Shown: positions 1-5,375, numbered from the stretch's first letter. The stretch is DNA of 6,625 bases from Oceanospirillales bacterium (GCA_003232965.1 QIKG01000057.1:1-6625), one strand, 5' to 3'. The notes: generated by a model from the letters alone, not told the origin. Numbers and translations are program-made.

Positions 1-393
1 CTCGGGATATTTATACCCCTGATTGTGACCAATTGCGCCATTATCGGGCGGGCAGAAGCCTTCGCTTCGCGTAACCGACCACTGATTGCAGCCTGGGATG
101 GCTTTGCCACCGGCCTTGGGTTTGCGATTGCCTTATTGGTCTTGGGCACACTGCGCGAATTACTCGGTCACGGCACCCTGATGCAAGATGCACATCTACT
201 CTTCGGTGAGTTTGGGAATTATCTCAGTGTAGTTGTTATTCCGGAGTATGGTGGTTTTTTGCTGGCCATTTTACCGCCGGGTGCCTTTATCATGCTGGGC
301 CTACTGGTAGCTGCGGTCAACACCCTCAATGCTCGGAACAAAAACCAAAAGCAATTAACTCAAACCGACACAGGATTGATCACCGACAGATGA
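1..393 (+). CDS. rnfE: RnfE/RsxE, electron transport complex membrane subunit (5' end missing)
   Basis: This is the C-terminal ~130 residues of an RnfE/RsxE subunit. The gene enters the window already open in frame 1 (LGIFIPLIVTNC...), so the internal GTG at 25 is not its start. The protein is an integral inner-membrane subunit of the Rnf/Rsx complex, which couples NADH-ferredoxin-type electron transfer to ion movement. In enterics the complex keeps SoxR reduced. Visible evidence is the near-invariant stretch TNCAIIGRAEAFAS, with the conserved membrane-embedded Cys of the RnfA/RnfE (NqrD/NqrE) family. Further support comes from hydrophobic segments at about residues 39-50 and 79-101 of the visible part and the family motif LPPGAFIMLGLL. 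It ends in a short polar tail. By comparison with family members of about 230 residues, roughly 100 N-terminal residues lie outside the window. Its TGA overlaps the nth ATG (ATGA), so the two are co-transcribed and probably translationally coupled. Confidence 0.95.
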   Translation, partial: LGIFIPLIVTNCAIIGRAEAFASRNRPLIAAWDGFATGLGFAIALLVLGTLRELLGHGTLMQDAHLLFGEFGNYLSVVVIPEYGGFLLAILPPGAFIMLGLLVAAVNTLNARNKNQKQLTQTDTGLITDR

Positions 394-1022
394 ACCGGAA
401 TAAACGCACAGAAATCTTTAGTCGCTGGCAGTACATCGACCCCAAACCTACCACCGAGCTGAACTACAACAGCCCATTCGAGTTATTAATAGCGGTTATT
501 CTTTCGGCTCAAGCCACAGACATTGGTGTTAACAAAGCTACCCGTCGTCTTTTCCCTGTAGCCAATACTCCAGAAAGCATTTTCGCATTAGGCGTGGATG
601 GCCTAAAGGCCTATATCCGTACCATTGGTCTGTTTAACACCAAAGCCGCTAATATCATTAAAACCTGTAACATTCTGATTCAGCGAGATAATTCTCGAGT
701 GCCAAACGACAGAGAATTATTAGAATCTCTACCCGGTGTGGGCCGTAAAACTGCCAATGTGGTGCTTAACACCGCTTTCGGCCAGCCAACCATTGCTGTG
801 GACACCCATATTTTCAGGGTTTCCAACCGAACCGCAATTGCTAAAGGTAAAACGCCACTGGAAGTTGAAAAGCGTCTGCTCAGGCTAGTCCCGGATGAAT
901 TTAAACTCGACGCACATCATTGGCTGATATTGCACGGGCGTTATATCTGTAAGGCGCGCAAACCGAATTGCCCAGAATGTATTATTCGTGATTTGTGTGA
1001 ATATAAAACTAAAATTGAATAA
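390..1022 (+). CDS. nth: Endonuclease III, DNA glycosylase/AP lyase
   Basis: This is a full-length 210-residue Nth, a base-excision-repair enzyme that removes oxidised pyrimidines from DNA and nicks the abasic site by beta-elimination. The helix-hairpin-helix is LPGVGRKTA at about residues 114-122. It contains the catalytic Lys120, and the catalytic Asp138 lies in VDTHIFRVSNR. The C-terminal [4Fe-4S] ligands are Cys187, Cys194, Cys197 and Cys203 (C-X6-C-X2-C-X5-C). These positions coincide with E. coli numbering, which supports the ATG at 390 as the true start. That ATG overlaps the rnfE stop codon by four bases. The upstream AGGA at 371-374 is too far for a good Shine-Dalgarno, so translational coupling to rnfE is likely. 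The rnf-nth order is the usual one in gammaproteobacteria. No convincing terminator follows directly. Confidence 0.97.
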   Translation: MNRNKRTEIFSRWQYIDPKPTTELNYNSPFELLIAVILSAQATDIGVNKATRRLFPVANTPESIFALGVDGLKAYIRTIGLFNTKAANIIKTCNILIQRDNSRVPNDRELLESLPGVGRKTANVVLNTAFGQPTIAVDTHIFRVSNRTAIAKGKTPLEVEKRLLRLVPDEFKLDAHHWLILHGRYICKARKPNCPECIIRDLCEYKTKIE

Positions 1023-1127
1023 TGGCTTTTGTAAAAATACAAAAAAAATCCTCAAAGCTTGTTTTTTGAATGCCCAGTGAACTATATTCGCAAATAAGCA
1101 TCGAAAACCTGACATTGCTAATATCTA

Positions 1128-1286
1128 ATGCCTGACCGAGAAAGAAGTAATCTACTGCGGAAAAGCTGGATTTGACCAAAATATTCCATTATTCTCATCA
1201 AATAGCCAGCTATTGTCTTCAAATAATGAAATATTTTGCTTCAAACCAGACTTTCCCTCGCTACGACTCCTTTCTCGGTCAGGCAC
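1128..1286. mobile_element. Candidate MITE-like foldback element, 159 bp, with 16-bp perfect terminal inverted repeats
   Basis: The arms at 1129-1144 (TGCCTGACCGAGAAAG) and 1270-1285 are perfect reverse complements. Complementarity continues inward almost throughout: 1146-1148 with 1266-1268, 1159-1165 with 1251-1256 (one bulge), 1166-1169 with 1246-1249, 1171-1175 with 1241-1245, 1177-1185 with 1230-1238, 1187-1193 with 1222-1228, and an apical hairpin 1201-1206 with 1209-1214. More than two thirds of the bases can pair. The element is flanked by a direct repeat TATCTA at 1122-1127 and 1287-1292, which looks like a target-site duplication. It carries no credible coding sequence; a TTG-initiated 60-codon frame at 1172-1354 runs out of it and lacks coding character. 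It could instead be a transcribed structured RNA or a processing site between nth and hvfA. The pairing is seen directly; the mobile nature is inferred. Confidence 0.55.
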
Positions 1287-1342
1287 TATCTACAATTTTT
1301 CGAGAAACAAACCTGTTGATATACTTCGCTGTTTCCACTCAG

Positions 1343-1377
1343 TCAGGATATTAACTAAATTTTTTGAAATATCCTGA
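1343..1377. repeat. Short inverted repeat / hairpin, 10-bp perfect stem
   Basis: TCAGGATATT at 1343-1352 is perfectly complementary to AATATCCTGA at 1368-1377, with a 15-base loop. It lies 55 bases beyond the foldback element. The stem has only three G-C pairs and no T-run follows it on the plus strand. It is therefore not a standard intrinsic terminator. It could be a protein-binding dyad or a remnant of another repeat. Confidence 0.4.
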
Positions 1378-1402
1378 GCCATTTGCAGGTCTAGAGAAAT
1401 AA

Positions 1403-1425
1403 GATTGTAAATTAATGTAACAATC
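1403..1425. promoter_or_regulatory. Weak dyad upstream of the hvf operon
   Basis: GATTGT (1403-1408) and ACAATC (1420-1425) form a 6-bp inverted repeat around an AT-rich centre (ATTAAT at 1411-1416), about 150 bases upstream of hvfA. The size and symmetry fit an operator. However, short dyads occur by chance in AT-rich DNA, and no known regulator motif is recognised here. Confidence 0.15.
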
Positions 1426-1480
1426 CATACCATTCTGACAGTGAAATATTGTTAATGTTCAGGATTTTAGATGTTATTCC

Positions 1481-1489
1481 TGTTAATAT
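1481..1489 (+). promoter_or_regulatory. Possible extended -10 promoter element for the hvf operon
   Basis: TGTTAATAT reads as an extended sigma-70 -10 (TG-N-TAATAT). No good -35 hexamer lies 16-18 bases upstream, as expected if the extended -10 compensates. Transcription would start near 1496 and give an ~80-base leader before hvfA. An alternative sigma factor or a metal-responsive promoter elsewhere in 1380-1560 is equally possible. Related operons are metal-induced, but no metal-regulator box is recognised. Confidence 0.25.
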
Positions 1490-1522
1490 GAAAACAGTCA
1501 TGTATTTGACTATTACTAAAAA

Positions 1523-1563
1523 AAGGCGCCCAGCGCTTAAACCCTCAGGGCAAATGCCCATGA
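1523..1563 (+). promoter_or_regulatory. Two small hairpins in the hvfA leader
   Basis: The first hairpin pairs GCGC at 1526-1529 with GCGC at 1533-1536 around a CCA loop, and A-T and G-T pairs can extend it. The second pairs GGGC at 1548-1551 with GCCC at 1556-1559 around AAAT, with TCA/TGA extending the stem across one bulged A. The second ends five bases before the hvfA Shine-Dalgarno and might modulate ribosome access. This is the only GC-rich patch in an otherwise AT-rich leader. The stems are short, so a function is only suggested. Confidence 0.3.
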
Positions 1564-1567
1564 TCAC

Positions 1568-1571
1568 GGAG
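1568..1571 (+). promoter_or_regulatory. Shine-Dalgarno (GGAG) that fixes the hvfA start
   Basis: GGAG sits six bases before the ATG at 1578. It selects that ATG over the in-frame upstream ATG at 1449 and the internal ATG at 1590. The selected start also puts the signal peptide at the N-terminus. The other three operon genes have at best weak sites, so this one suggests that the precursor is made in excess. Confidence 0.7.
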
Positions 1572-1577
1572 CTATCA

Positions 1578-2036
1578 ATGAAAAATCAAATGAAATTGAA
1601 AACTGTAACTATCGCTATCGGTGCTATTGTAGGAACCGTTGGTATGGCAAGCGTTGCCACTGCGGCTGATAATCCTTTTACGGCTGATACCATGGATGCT
1701 GGCTATATGCTTGCTGGTGATGATGGTAAATCTAAAGAAGGTAAATGTGGCGAAGGTAAATGTGGTGGCGACAAAGCTAAAAAAGCCGATAAAGAAGGAA
1801 AATGTGGCGAAGGCAAATGTGGCGGCGATAAAGCTAAGAAAGCCGATAAAGAAGGTAAATGTGGCGAAGGCAAATGTGGTGGCGATAAAGCTGCAAAAGC
1901 CGATAAAGAAGGAAAATGTGGTGAAGGCAAGTGTGGTGGCGATAAAGCTGCAAAAGCCGATAAAGAAGGCAAATGTGGCGAAGCCCACAAAGCTGACAAC
2001 GATGGTAAATGTGGTGGCGAAGTTAAACCTGACTAA
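1578..2036 (+). CDS. hvfA: HvfA/GigA-like RiPP metallophore precursor with repeated EGKCG motifs
   Basis: This is a 152-residue secreted precursor peptide. Residues 1-29 or 30 form a Sec-type signal peptide: basic MKNQMKLK, a hydrophobic core, then ATA/TAA before DNPF. The mature part starts with NPFTADTMDAGYMLA, the N-terminal block typical of this family. Four tandem 19-residue units follow (residues 54-72, 73-91, 92-110, 111-129), each with two adjoining EGKCG motifs and a Lys/Asp/Ala linker. A degenerate tail holds one more EGKCG (130-134) and a DGKCG (142-146). All ten Cys (57, 62, 76, 81, 95, 100, 114, 119, 133, 145) lie in these motifs. In characterised HvfA peptides, the EGKCG Cys is converted to an oxazolone/thioamide pair that binds copper; gig genes of Legionella respond to gold and copper. 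A 43-codon N-terminal extension from the ATG at 1449 is rejected because it buries the signal peptide. HvfB follows after nine bases. Confidence 0.92.
   Translation: MKNQMKLKTVTIAIGAIVGTVGMASVATAADNPFTADTMDAGYMLAGDDGKSKEGKCGEGKCGGDKAKKADKEGKCGEGKCGGDKAKKADKEGKCGEGKCGGDKAAKADKEGKCGEGKCGGDKAAKADKEGKCGEAHKADNDGKCGGEVKPD
1737..1964 (+). repeat. Four in-frame 57-bp tandem repeats encoding the paired EGKCG units
   Basis: The units run 1737-1793, 1794-1850, 1851-1907 and 1908-1964, and a degenerate partial fifth follows to about 2018. Units 1 and 2 differ at five synonymous positions and units 3 and 4 at three, with no amino-acid change within either pair. The only residue change is Lys to Ala at the 15th position of the unit, between units 2 and 3. 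Units 1 and 3 share GGT, and units 2 and 4 share GGA, at the second codon, which hints at a two-unit duplication. The synonymous divergence implies that the array is old and held by selection on the protein. Confidence 0.95.
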
Positions 2037-2045
2037 ACCACAATA

Positions 2046-2900
2046 ATGAACAGAAACCAGACACTACAAGGTGCTGGTCTCGGTCTCCGACGGGCCCTAC
2101 TGGGCCCGTTTGAGAACCAAGATCTCAACCCCGTTTCCTTTATGGAAGTGGCTCCTGAGAACTGGATAAATGTGGGTGGTTGGCGCGGCAAAGCATTCGC
2201 TGAATACGCCGAAAAACGACCCATGGTTTTGCACGGCCTGTCTCTTTCTATCGGCGGCCCCGCACCTTTAGATGAAACTTTCCTAGCTAAAGTTCGACAG
2301 TTTATGCGCCTGCATAAAGTCCCGCTGTATAGCGAACACTTGAGCTACTGTACTGATAATGGGCATTTATACGACTTGATGCCAATACCATTTACCGAAG
2401 AGGCTGTACACTATGTAGCCGCACGAATTCGCCGTACTCAGGATATTATTGAACAACGCATTGTAATTGAAAATGTATCCTACTACGCCGCCCCCGGACA
2501 GGAGATGTCCGAAATAGATTTCATAAATGCCGTACTTAACGAAGCAGACTGCGATTTACTACTGGATGTCAACAATATCTATGTAAATAGCATTAACCAC
2601 CACTATGATCCCAGCGCTTATTTGCAGGCCCTACCCGGAGAGCGCATAGCCTACGGTCACATTGCCGGGCATTACGACCACGCCGAAGACTTGATTATTG
2701 ATACCCATGGCGCAGCTGTGATCAACAATGTTTGGGACTTGCTTGGACAGGCGTATAAAACTTTTGGTGTGTTTCCTACTTTGCTGGAACGAGATTTTAA
2801 TTTCCCACCCGTATCTGAACTGCTTGCTGAAGTTGCACAGATTGTAAGTATTCAAAATCAATGGCAAAAAAGCGATGAGCACAAACTCAAGTCTGCCTAA
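2046..2900 (+). CDS. hvfB: HvfB/GigB-like MNIO (DUF692) RiPP maturase
   Basis: This 284-residue protein is a complete DUF692 TIM-barrel enzyme, a multinuclear non-haem iron-dependent oxidase (MNIO). With its HvfC partner it should oxidatively rearrange Cys in the EGKCG motifs of HvfA in the cytoplasm, before export. Expected metal-site and active-site signatures are present: Glu34 in MEVAPENW, His63 in LHGLSLSIG, Glu97-His98 in YSEHLSY, Glu142-Asn143 in VIENVSYY, Asp174 and Asn176-Asn177 in LLDVNNIYVN, His205 and His209 in GHIAGHY, Asp219-His221 in IDTHG and Glu248 in LLERDFN. No key residue appears to be missing. The ATG at 2046 has no recognisable Shine-Dalgarno. It lies nine bases after the hvfA stop, so re-initiation or coupling is likely. 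A strong stem-loop covers codons 13-25. The end overlaps hvfC by 26 bases. The exact modification chemistry is inferred from the precursor motif type. Confidence 0.95.
   Translation: MNRNQTLQGAGLGLRRALLGPFENQDLNPVSFMEVAPENWINVGGWRGKAFAEYAEKRPMVLHGLSLSIGGPAPLDETFLAKVRQFMRLHKVPLYSEHLSYCTDNGHLYDLMPIPFTEEAVHYVAARIRRTQDIIEQRIVIENVSYYAAPGQEMSEIDFINAVLNEADCDLLLDVNNIYVNSINHHYDPSAYLQALPGERIAYGHIAGHYDHAEDLIIDTHGAAVINNVWDLLGQAYKTFGVFPTLLERDFNFPPVSELLAEVAQIVSIQNQWQKSDEHKLKSA
2082..2118 (+). promoter_or_regulatory. Strong GC-rich stem-loop inside the start of hvfB
   Basis: ACGGGCCC at 2090-2097 pairs perfectly with GGGCCCGT at 2102-2109 around a TACT tetraloop. Outer pairs follow after a 2x2 internal loop: TCTC 2084-2087 with GAGA 2112-2115, and GG 2082-2083 with CC 2117-2118. 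It begins 36 bases into hvfB, just downstream of the precursor gene. Only TTT follows the core stem, so it is at best a partial terminator. It could stabilise the hvfA mRNA 3' end or slow ribosomes. It encodes RRALLGPFE, so protein constraint may partly explain the sequence. Confidence 0.5.
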
Positions 2901-3711
2901 GGTAGACCTCCAAGCGGGTTACGACCCCCTTCTGCCTACAAAAATGGGACAGTTGCAACAGCAGTTTGCGGCACATATTCGTGACCCAGAACTACATGCT
3001 GCCCCGGAGGAGATTGAAGACCGCCGGATGTCCATTTACCGACAACTCTTTTACAACAATATTGAAGGGTTTATATCTACCGGCTTTCCGGTAATTCGCA
3101 AACTGTTTGCTGAAACCGACTGGCACCAGCTGGTGCGGCGTTTCTTCAGTGACTATCGCTGCCATACACCGCTTTTTCCGGAAATACCCCGCGAATTTAT
3201 TCGTTTCCTGGAACAGGAGCAACCCTGCAAAGACAAACCTTTTCTACTTGAGCTTGCTCATTATGAATGGGTAGAGATGGCGCTGGAGTTGGATAACAGC
3301 ACACTGGATATGGACAAAATTGATAGTAATGGTGATCTGCTAGAAGGCCAGCCAGTACTTTCACCGCAAGCCTGGCTACTACATTACCAATGGCCCGTGC
3401 ATAAAATCAGTCCTGACTATCAACCGACTAATCAACCGCAGAACCCCACTTTTATTTTGATGAATAGAAGCCCCTCGGAAAAAATTGAATTTACGCATTT
3501 AAACCAGGTCAGTGCCCGCCTTCTGGAATTACTCAATGAAGAAAATAACACTAGCGGTTTAAGCTGTCTACAGCAAATTGCCACAGAACTGGGGCGCGAA
3601 AATGACCCCTTAGTGTTACAAGCCGGTAAAGACTTACTCCAAGACTTCCGACAACAGCAAATTATCCTGGGTACATACGATTCCAGTCAAACCGACAGAG
3701 AAACTAAATGA
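2875..3711 (+). CDS. hvfC: HvfC/GigC-like DUF2063 partner of the MNIO maturase
   Basis: This 278-residue protein is a DUF2063 family member, the usual partner of DUF692 maturases. It is thought to bind the precursor and present it to HvfB; older annotations call the family putative DNA-binding. The conserved N-terminal helical domain spans about residues 26-116: LQQQFAAHIRDPE, then RRMSIYRQLFYNNIEGFISTGFPVIRKLF and a RRFFSDYRCHTPLFPEIPREF block. LLELAHYEWVEMAL at 124-137 follows. A C-terminal domain of about 160-265 includes a helix pair (QVSARLLELLNEE, LQQIATELG) typical of a winged-helix-like precursor-binding fold. The ATG at 2875 overlaps hvfB by 26 bases and lacks a Shine-Dalgarno. A later ATG at 2944 (residue 24) would remove the overlap but has no better site. 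It would still leave the core domain intact, so the start is uncertain. The stop overlaps the next start (ATGA). Confidence 0.93.
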   Translation: MSTNSSLPKVDLQAGYDPLLPTKMGQLQQQFAAHIRDPELHAAPEEIEDRRMSIYRQLFYNNIEGFISTGFPVIRKLFAETDWHQLVRRFFSDYRCHTPLFPEIPREFIRFLEQEQPCKDKPFLLELAHYEWVEMALELDNSTLDMDKIDSNGDLLEGQPVLSPQAWLLHYQWPVHKISPDYQPTNQPQNPTFILMNRSPSEKIEFTHLNQVSARLLELLNEENNTSGLSCLQQIATELGRENDPLVLQAGKDLLQDFRQQQIILGTYDSSQTDRETK

Positions 3712-4370
3712 ATATTGTAAAAACATATGACGACTTGACCGCCAGGCTAAAAGCCAGTGGCGATTATATCTGGCCATTAGCACTTCGCCTAATTATGTTC
3801 TGGGAGTTTTGGGAAGCTGGGATTGGTAAATATCGTGGTGATAACTGGTTTGCTGGTATCCCCTGGGCCGACTGGCAAATGGGTTTCCCCTGGCCCTTCA
3901 ATATACTACCCACTGATATCAACTGGGTGCTGGCAACCTGGGGCGAGTTAATATTTTCAGTGTTAATCCTACTGGGGCTGTTTACAAGATTTGCTGCTTT
4001 TTCACTATTGATTATCACTGTTGTGGCAACCGCGGCTGTTCATTGGCCAACCGAATGGAATAGTCTGGCGGAATTGTGGAGTGGCTATGTTATCACTGCT
4101 GAAAACGCCGGTAATTTCAAGCTGCCACTGTTATTTGTGCTCTTATTACTACCGCTGATATTTCACGGCGGAGGTAAAATTAGTCTGGATTTCGTGCTCT
4201 TGGGAAGCCGCCGCAGAAGTCAGCGTGATACTACAACCGGTGATCTTGCGGCGCTGGCAGCTGGGCTACTGGTGCTTGGCGCCACCACCATATTCCTGTT
4301 ACCTGTTGTTGGTTATGCCTTCCTCGGACTGGCGTTGTTAACTGCATTGGCGCATGTTTTTATCGGCTAA
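3708..4370 (+). CDS. hvfX: HvfX/GigD-like DoxX-family membrane protein
   Basis: This 220-residue inner-membrane protein of the DoxX/DoxD family is the fourth member of hvf/gig-type operons. Hydrophobic segments lie at about residues 72-92 (WVLATWGELIFSVLILLGLF), 95-111, 138-153 and 180-216 (probably two spans). A weaker amphipathic, Trp-rich stretch at 21-39 (RLIMFWEFWEAGIGK) carries the family signature. The Trp/Pro-rich loop at 47-64 (WFAGIPWADWQMGFPWPF) is striking and probably lies at the membrane surface. At 220 residues it is longer than minimal DoxX proteins of about 140, owing to the C-terminal two-span extension after a basic loop (GSRRRSQR, 166-173). Its exact role is unsettled; a part in copper handling or redox supply for maturation has been suggested for the family. 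It overlaps hvfC by four bases, with a weak AGAG seven bases upstream. Confidence 0.88.
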   Translation: MNIVKTYDDLTARLKASGDYIWPLALRLIMFWEFWEAGIGKYRGDNWFAGIPWADWQMGFPWPFNILPTDINWVLATWGELIFSVLILLGLFTRFAAFSLLIITVVATAAVHWPTEWNSLAELWSGYVITAENAGNFKLPLLFVLLLLPLIFHGGGKISLDFVLLGSRRRSQRDTTTGDLAALAAGLLVLGATTIFLLPVVGYAFLGLALLTALAHVFIG

Positions 4371-4445
4371 TTTTCAGCTAATTTTCAGCTAATTTCCAGC
4401 TAATTTATTAGCTAACTAATCAGCTAACTAATCAGCTAACTACCA
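4366..4445. repeat. Tandem array of GCTAA-initiated 11-12-bp units between convergent genes
   Basis: The units start at 4366, 4377 and 4388 (GCTAATTTTCA, two exact and one with T to C), 4399 (GCTAATTTATTA), 4411 and 4423 (GCTAACTAATCA, two exact), with a degenerate seventh at 4435. The hvfX stop TAA (4368-4370) is inside the first unit and the stop of the minus-strand gene (4440-4442) is in the last. It fills the whole 69-base convergent gap. No GC-rich terminator is visible for either gene. Slippage expansion is the simplest origin. Confidence 0.85.
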
Positions 4446-5366
4446 AACAGCTTCCAGCTCAAACCCAGCCTCGCGGATACCAGCAATCAAGCCGGCATTA
4501 CCGGGTAAGTGCAAGGCACCAACCGCTATAAAAATACCGCCTTGGCGCAGCAGTGGCAGTGCCCGCCGGAGCATAACAACATTGCGTTTATCAATTCCCT
4601 GAACCTGGAACCAGTCCGCCAGTTGCGGTTCCATTTCAGCCATTTGCACACGCGACATTTCAGCAAGCGCATTCAAGTCGCGACCCAGCCAGAGATCTAC
4701 CATTTCCAGATTTTGGGTTTGCATATCAGCAAATTCAGCAACCACTTGCTGCAGCATCAAAATTTGATTTTTCTCATCCAGCGCCTGCAAAAACCCAACT
4801 TGCTCATCAAGGGTTTCAAGTGCGGTTATGGTTGCCCCGCCTGCGGCTGCTCGCAATGACAAACTAAAGTCAAGGAACATACCGGTCTCTGGCACCGGCA
4901 CGCTCAGGGTCATTGCTGCCGCCCAAACTTTAAGTGATTGAGCTTCGCTGGCCGGCACCCCATAATCAACTAAGCGTGCGGCCACCTGTAGATAAAGCTC
5001 TTTACCAATTTTATCTTCCAGCAAGCTACCATCCTGATAGCGCATGGCTTGCATTAATTTTCCAATCGTCGGTAGATTAGGCACTAACTCCATGGCAAAA
5101 ATAGGTGATGCTTTTAGAGCATCAAGTAAGACCTGTGGAAATTCCAGCACCCGTGCATCTTCACTGTGAATAGTGCCAAATAGATAACCAGCGTCTCCCT
5201 CTGCCGAGGTAATTTTCCAGAGCAGTCCTTTGGCCACCTGCTCAGAGGAGTTTTCTAGCTTCTCACTGGCTAGTGCAGTTAGTGGGAGCTGTAGCAATGC
5301 AGCACTCAGCAACAGTAATATCAGCAATCGCTGAGAAATATTTCGTATTCTGGCAAAATTCAACAT
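4440..5366 (-). CDS. Exported TraB/GumN-family protein (predicted metalloprotease fold)
   Basis: This 308-residue protein has an N-terminal signal peptide: basic MLNFARIRNISQR, a hydrophobic run LLILLLLSAALLQLPLTALA, and predicted cleavage after ALA at about residue 33. It should therefore be periplasmic. The mature part is a TraB/PrgY/GumN domain (the fold shared with TIKI proteases). The first conserved motif is YLFGTIHSED at 61-70, with His67, followed by FAMELVPN with Glu93. LETLDEQVGFLQAL (182-195) follows, then MLRRALPLL (265-273) and the C-terminal IAVGALHLPGNAGLI (280-294) with His286. These residues match the conserved GxxH and Glu positions of the family, so it looks intact. Family members are often annotated only as 'TraB/GumN family protein' and the substrate is unknown. 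It is convergent with the hvf operon and divergent from rnt, so it is probably its own transcription unit. No clear Shine-Dalgarno is present. Confidence 0.9.
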   Translation of the reverse strand: MLNFARIRNISQRLLILLLLSAALLQLPLTALASEKLENSSEQVAKGLLWKITSAEGDAGYLFGTIHSEDARVLEFPQVLLDALKASPIFAMELVPNLPTIGKLMQAMRYQDGSLLEDKIGKELYLQVAARLVDYGVPASEAQSLKVWAAAMTLSVPVPETGMFLDFSLSLRAAAGGATITALETLDEQVGFLQALDEKNQILMLQQVVAEFADMQTQNLEMVDLWLGRDLNALAEMSRVQMAEMEPQLADWFQVQGIDKRNVVMLRRALPLLRQGGIFIAVGALHLPGNAGLIAGIREAGFELEAVW

Positions 5367-5375
5367 ATAAACTAC

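Noticed and set aside
25..27. GTG as start of the rnfE fragment
   Set aside because: Conserved RnfE residues (GIFIPLI) are encoded in frame upstream to the window edge, so the gene simply begins outside.
1023..1070. Intrinsic terminator after nth (A-run, CAAAGCTTG, T-run)
   Set aside because: Only three to five weak pairs can form before the T-run, with no GC-rich stem.
1172..1354. 60-codon open frame starting with TTG
   Set aside because: It starts inside the foldback element, has no ribosome site or family resemblance, and crosses the right-hand terminal repeat.
1449..1577. N-terminal extension of hvfA from the in-frame ATG at 1449
   Set aside because: It would place 43 residues before a clear signal peptide and ignore the GGAG site six bases before 1578.
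1737..1964. CRISPR-like direct repeats
   Set aside because: The repeats are contiguous, in frame and coding, with no spacers and no cas genes nearby.
1575..1999. Two long minus-strand open frames opposite hvfA (98 and 137 codons)
   Set aside because: They are mirror images of the 57-bp coding repeats; their low-complexity products (Ser/Pro/His/Leu or Phe/Thr/Ala repeats) arise from the antisense of EGKCG codons.
1639..2046. A 135-codon plus-strand frame overlapping hvfA
   Set aside because: It is out of frame with the signal peptide and family motifs, and its repeats (KKPIKK, NVAKANV) are a frame shadow of hvfA.
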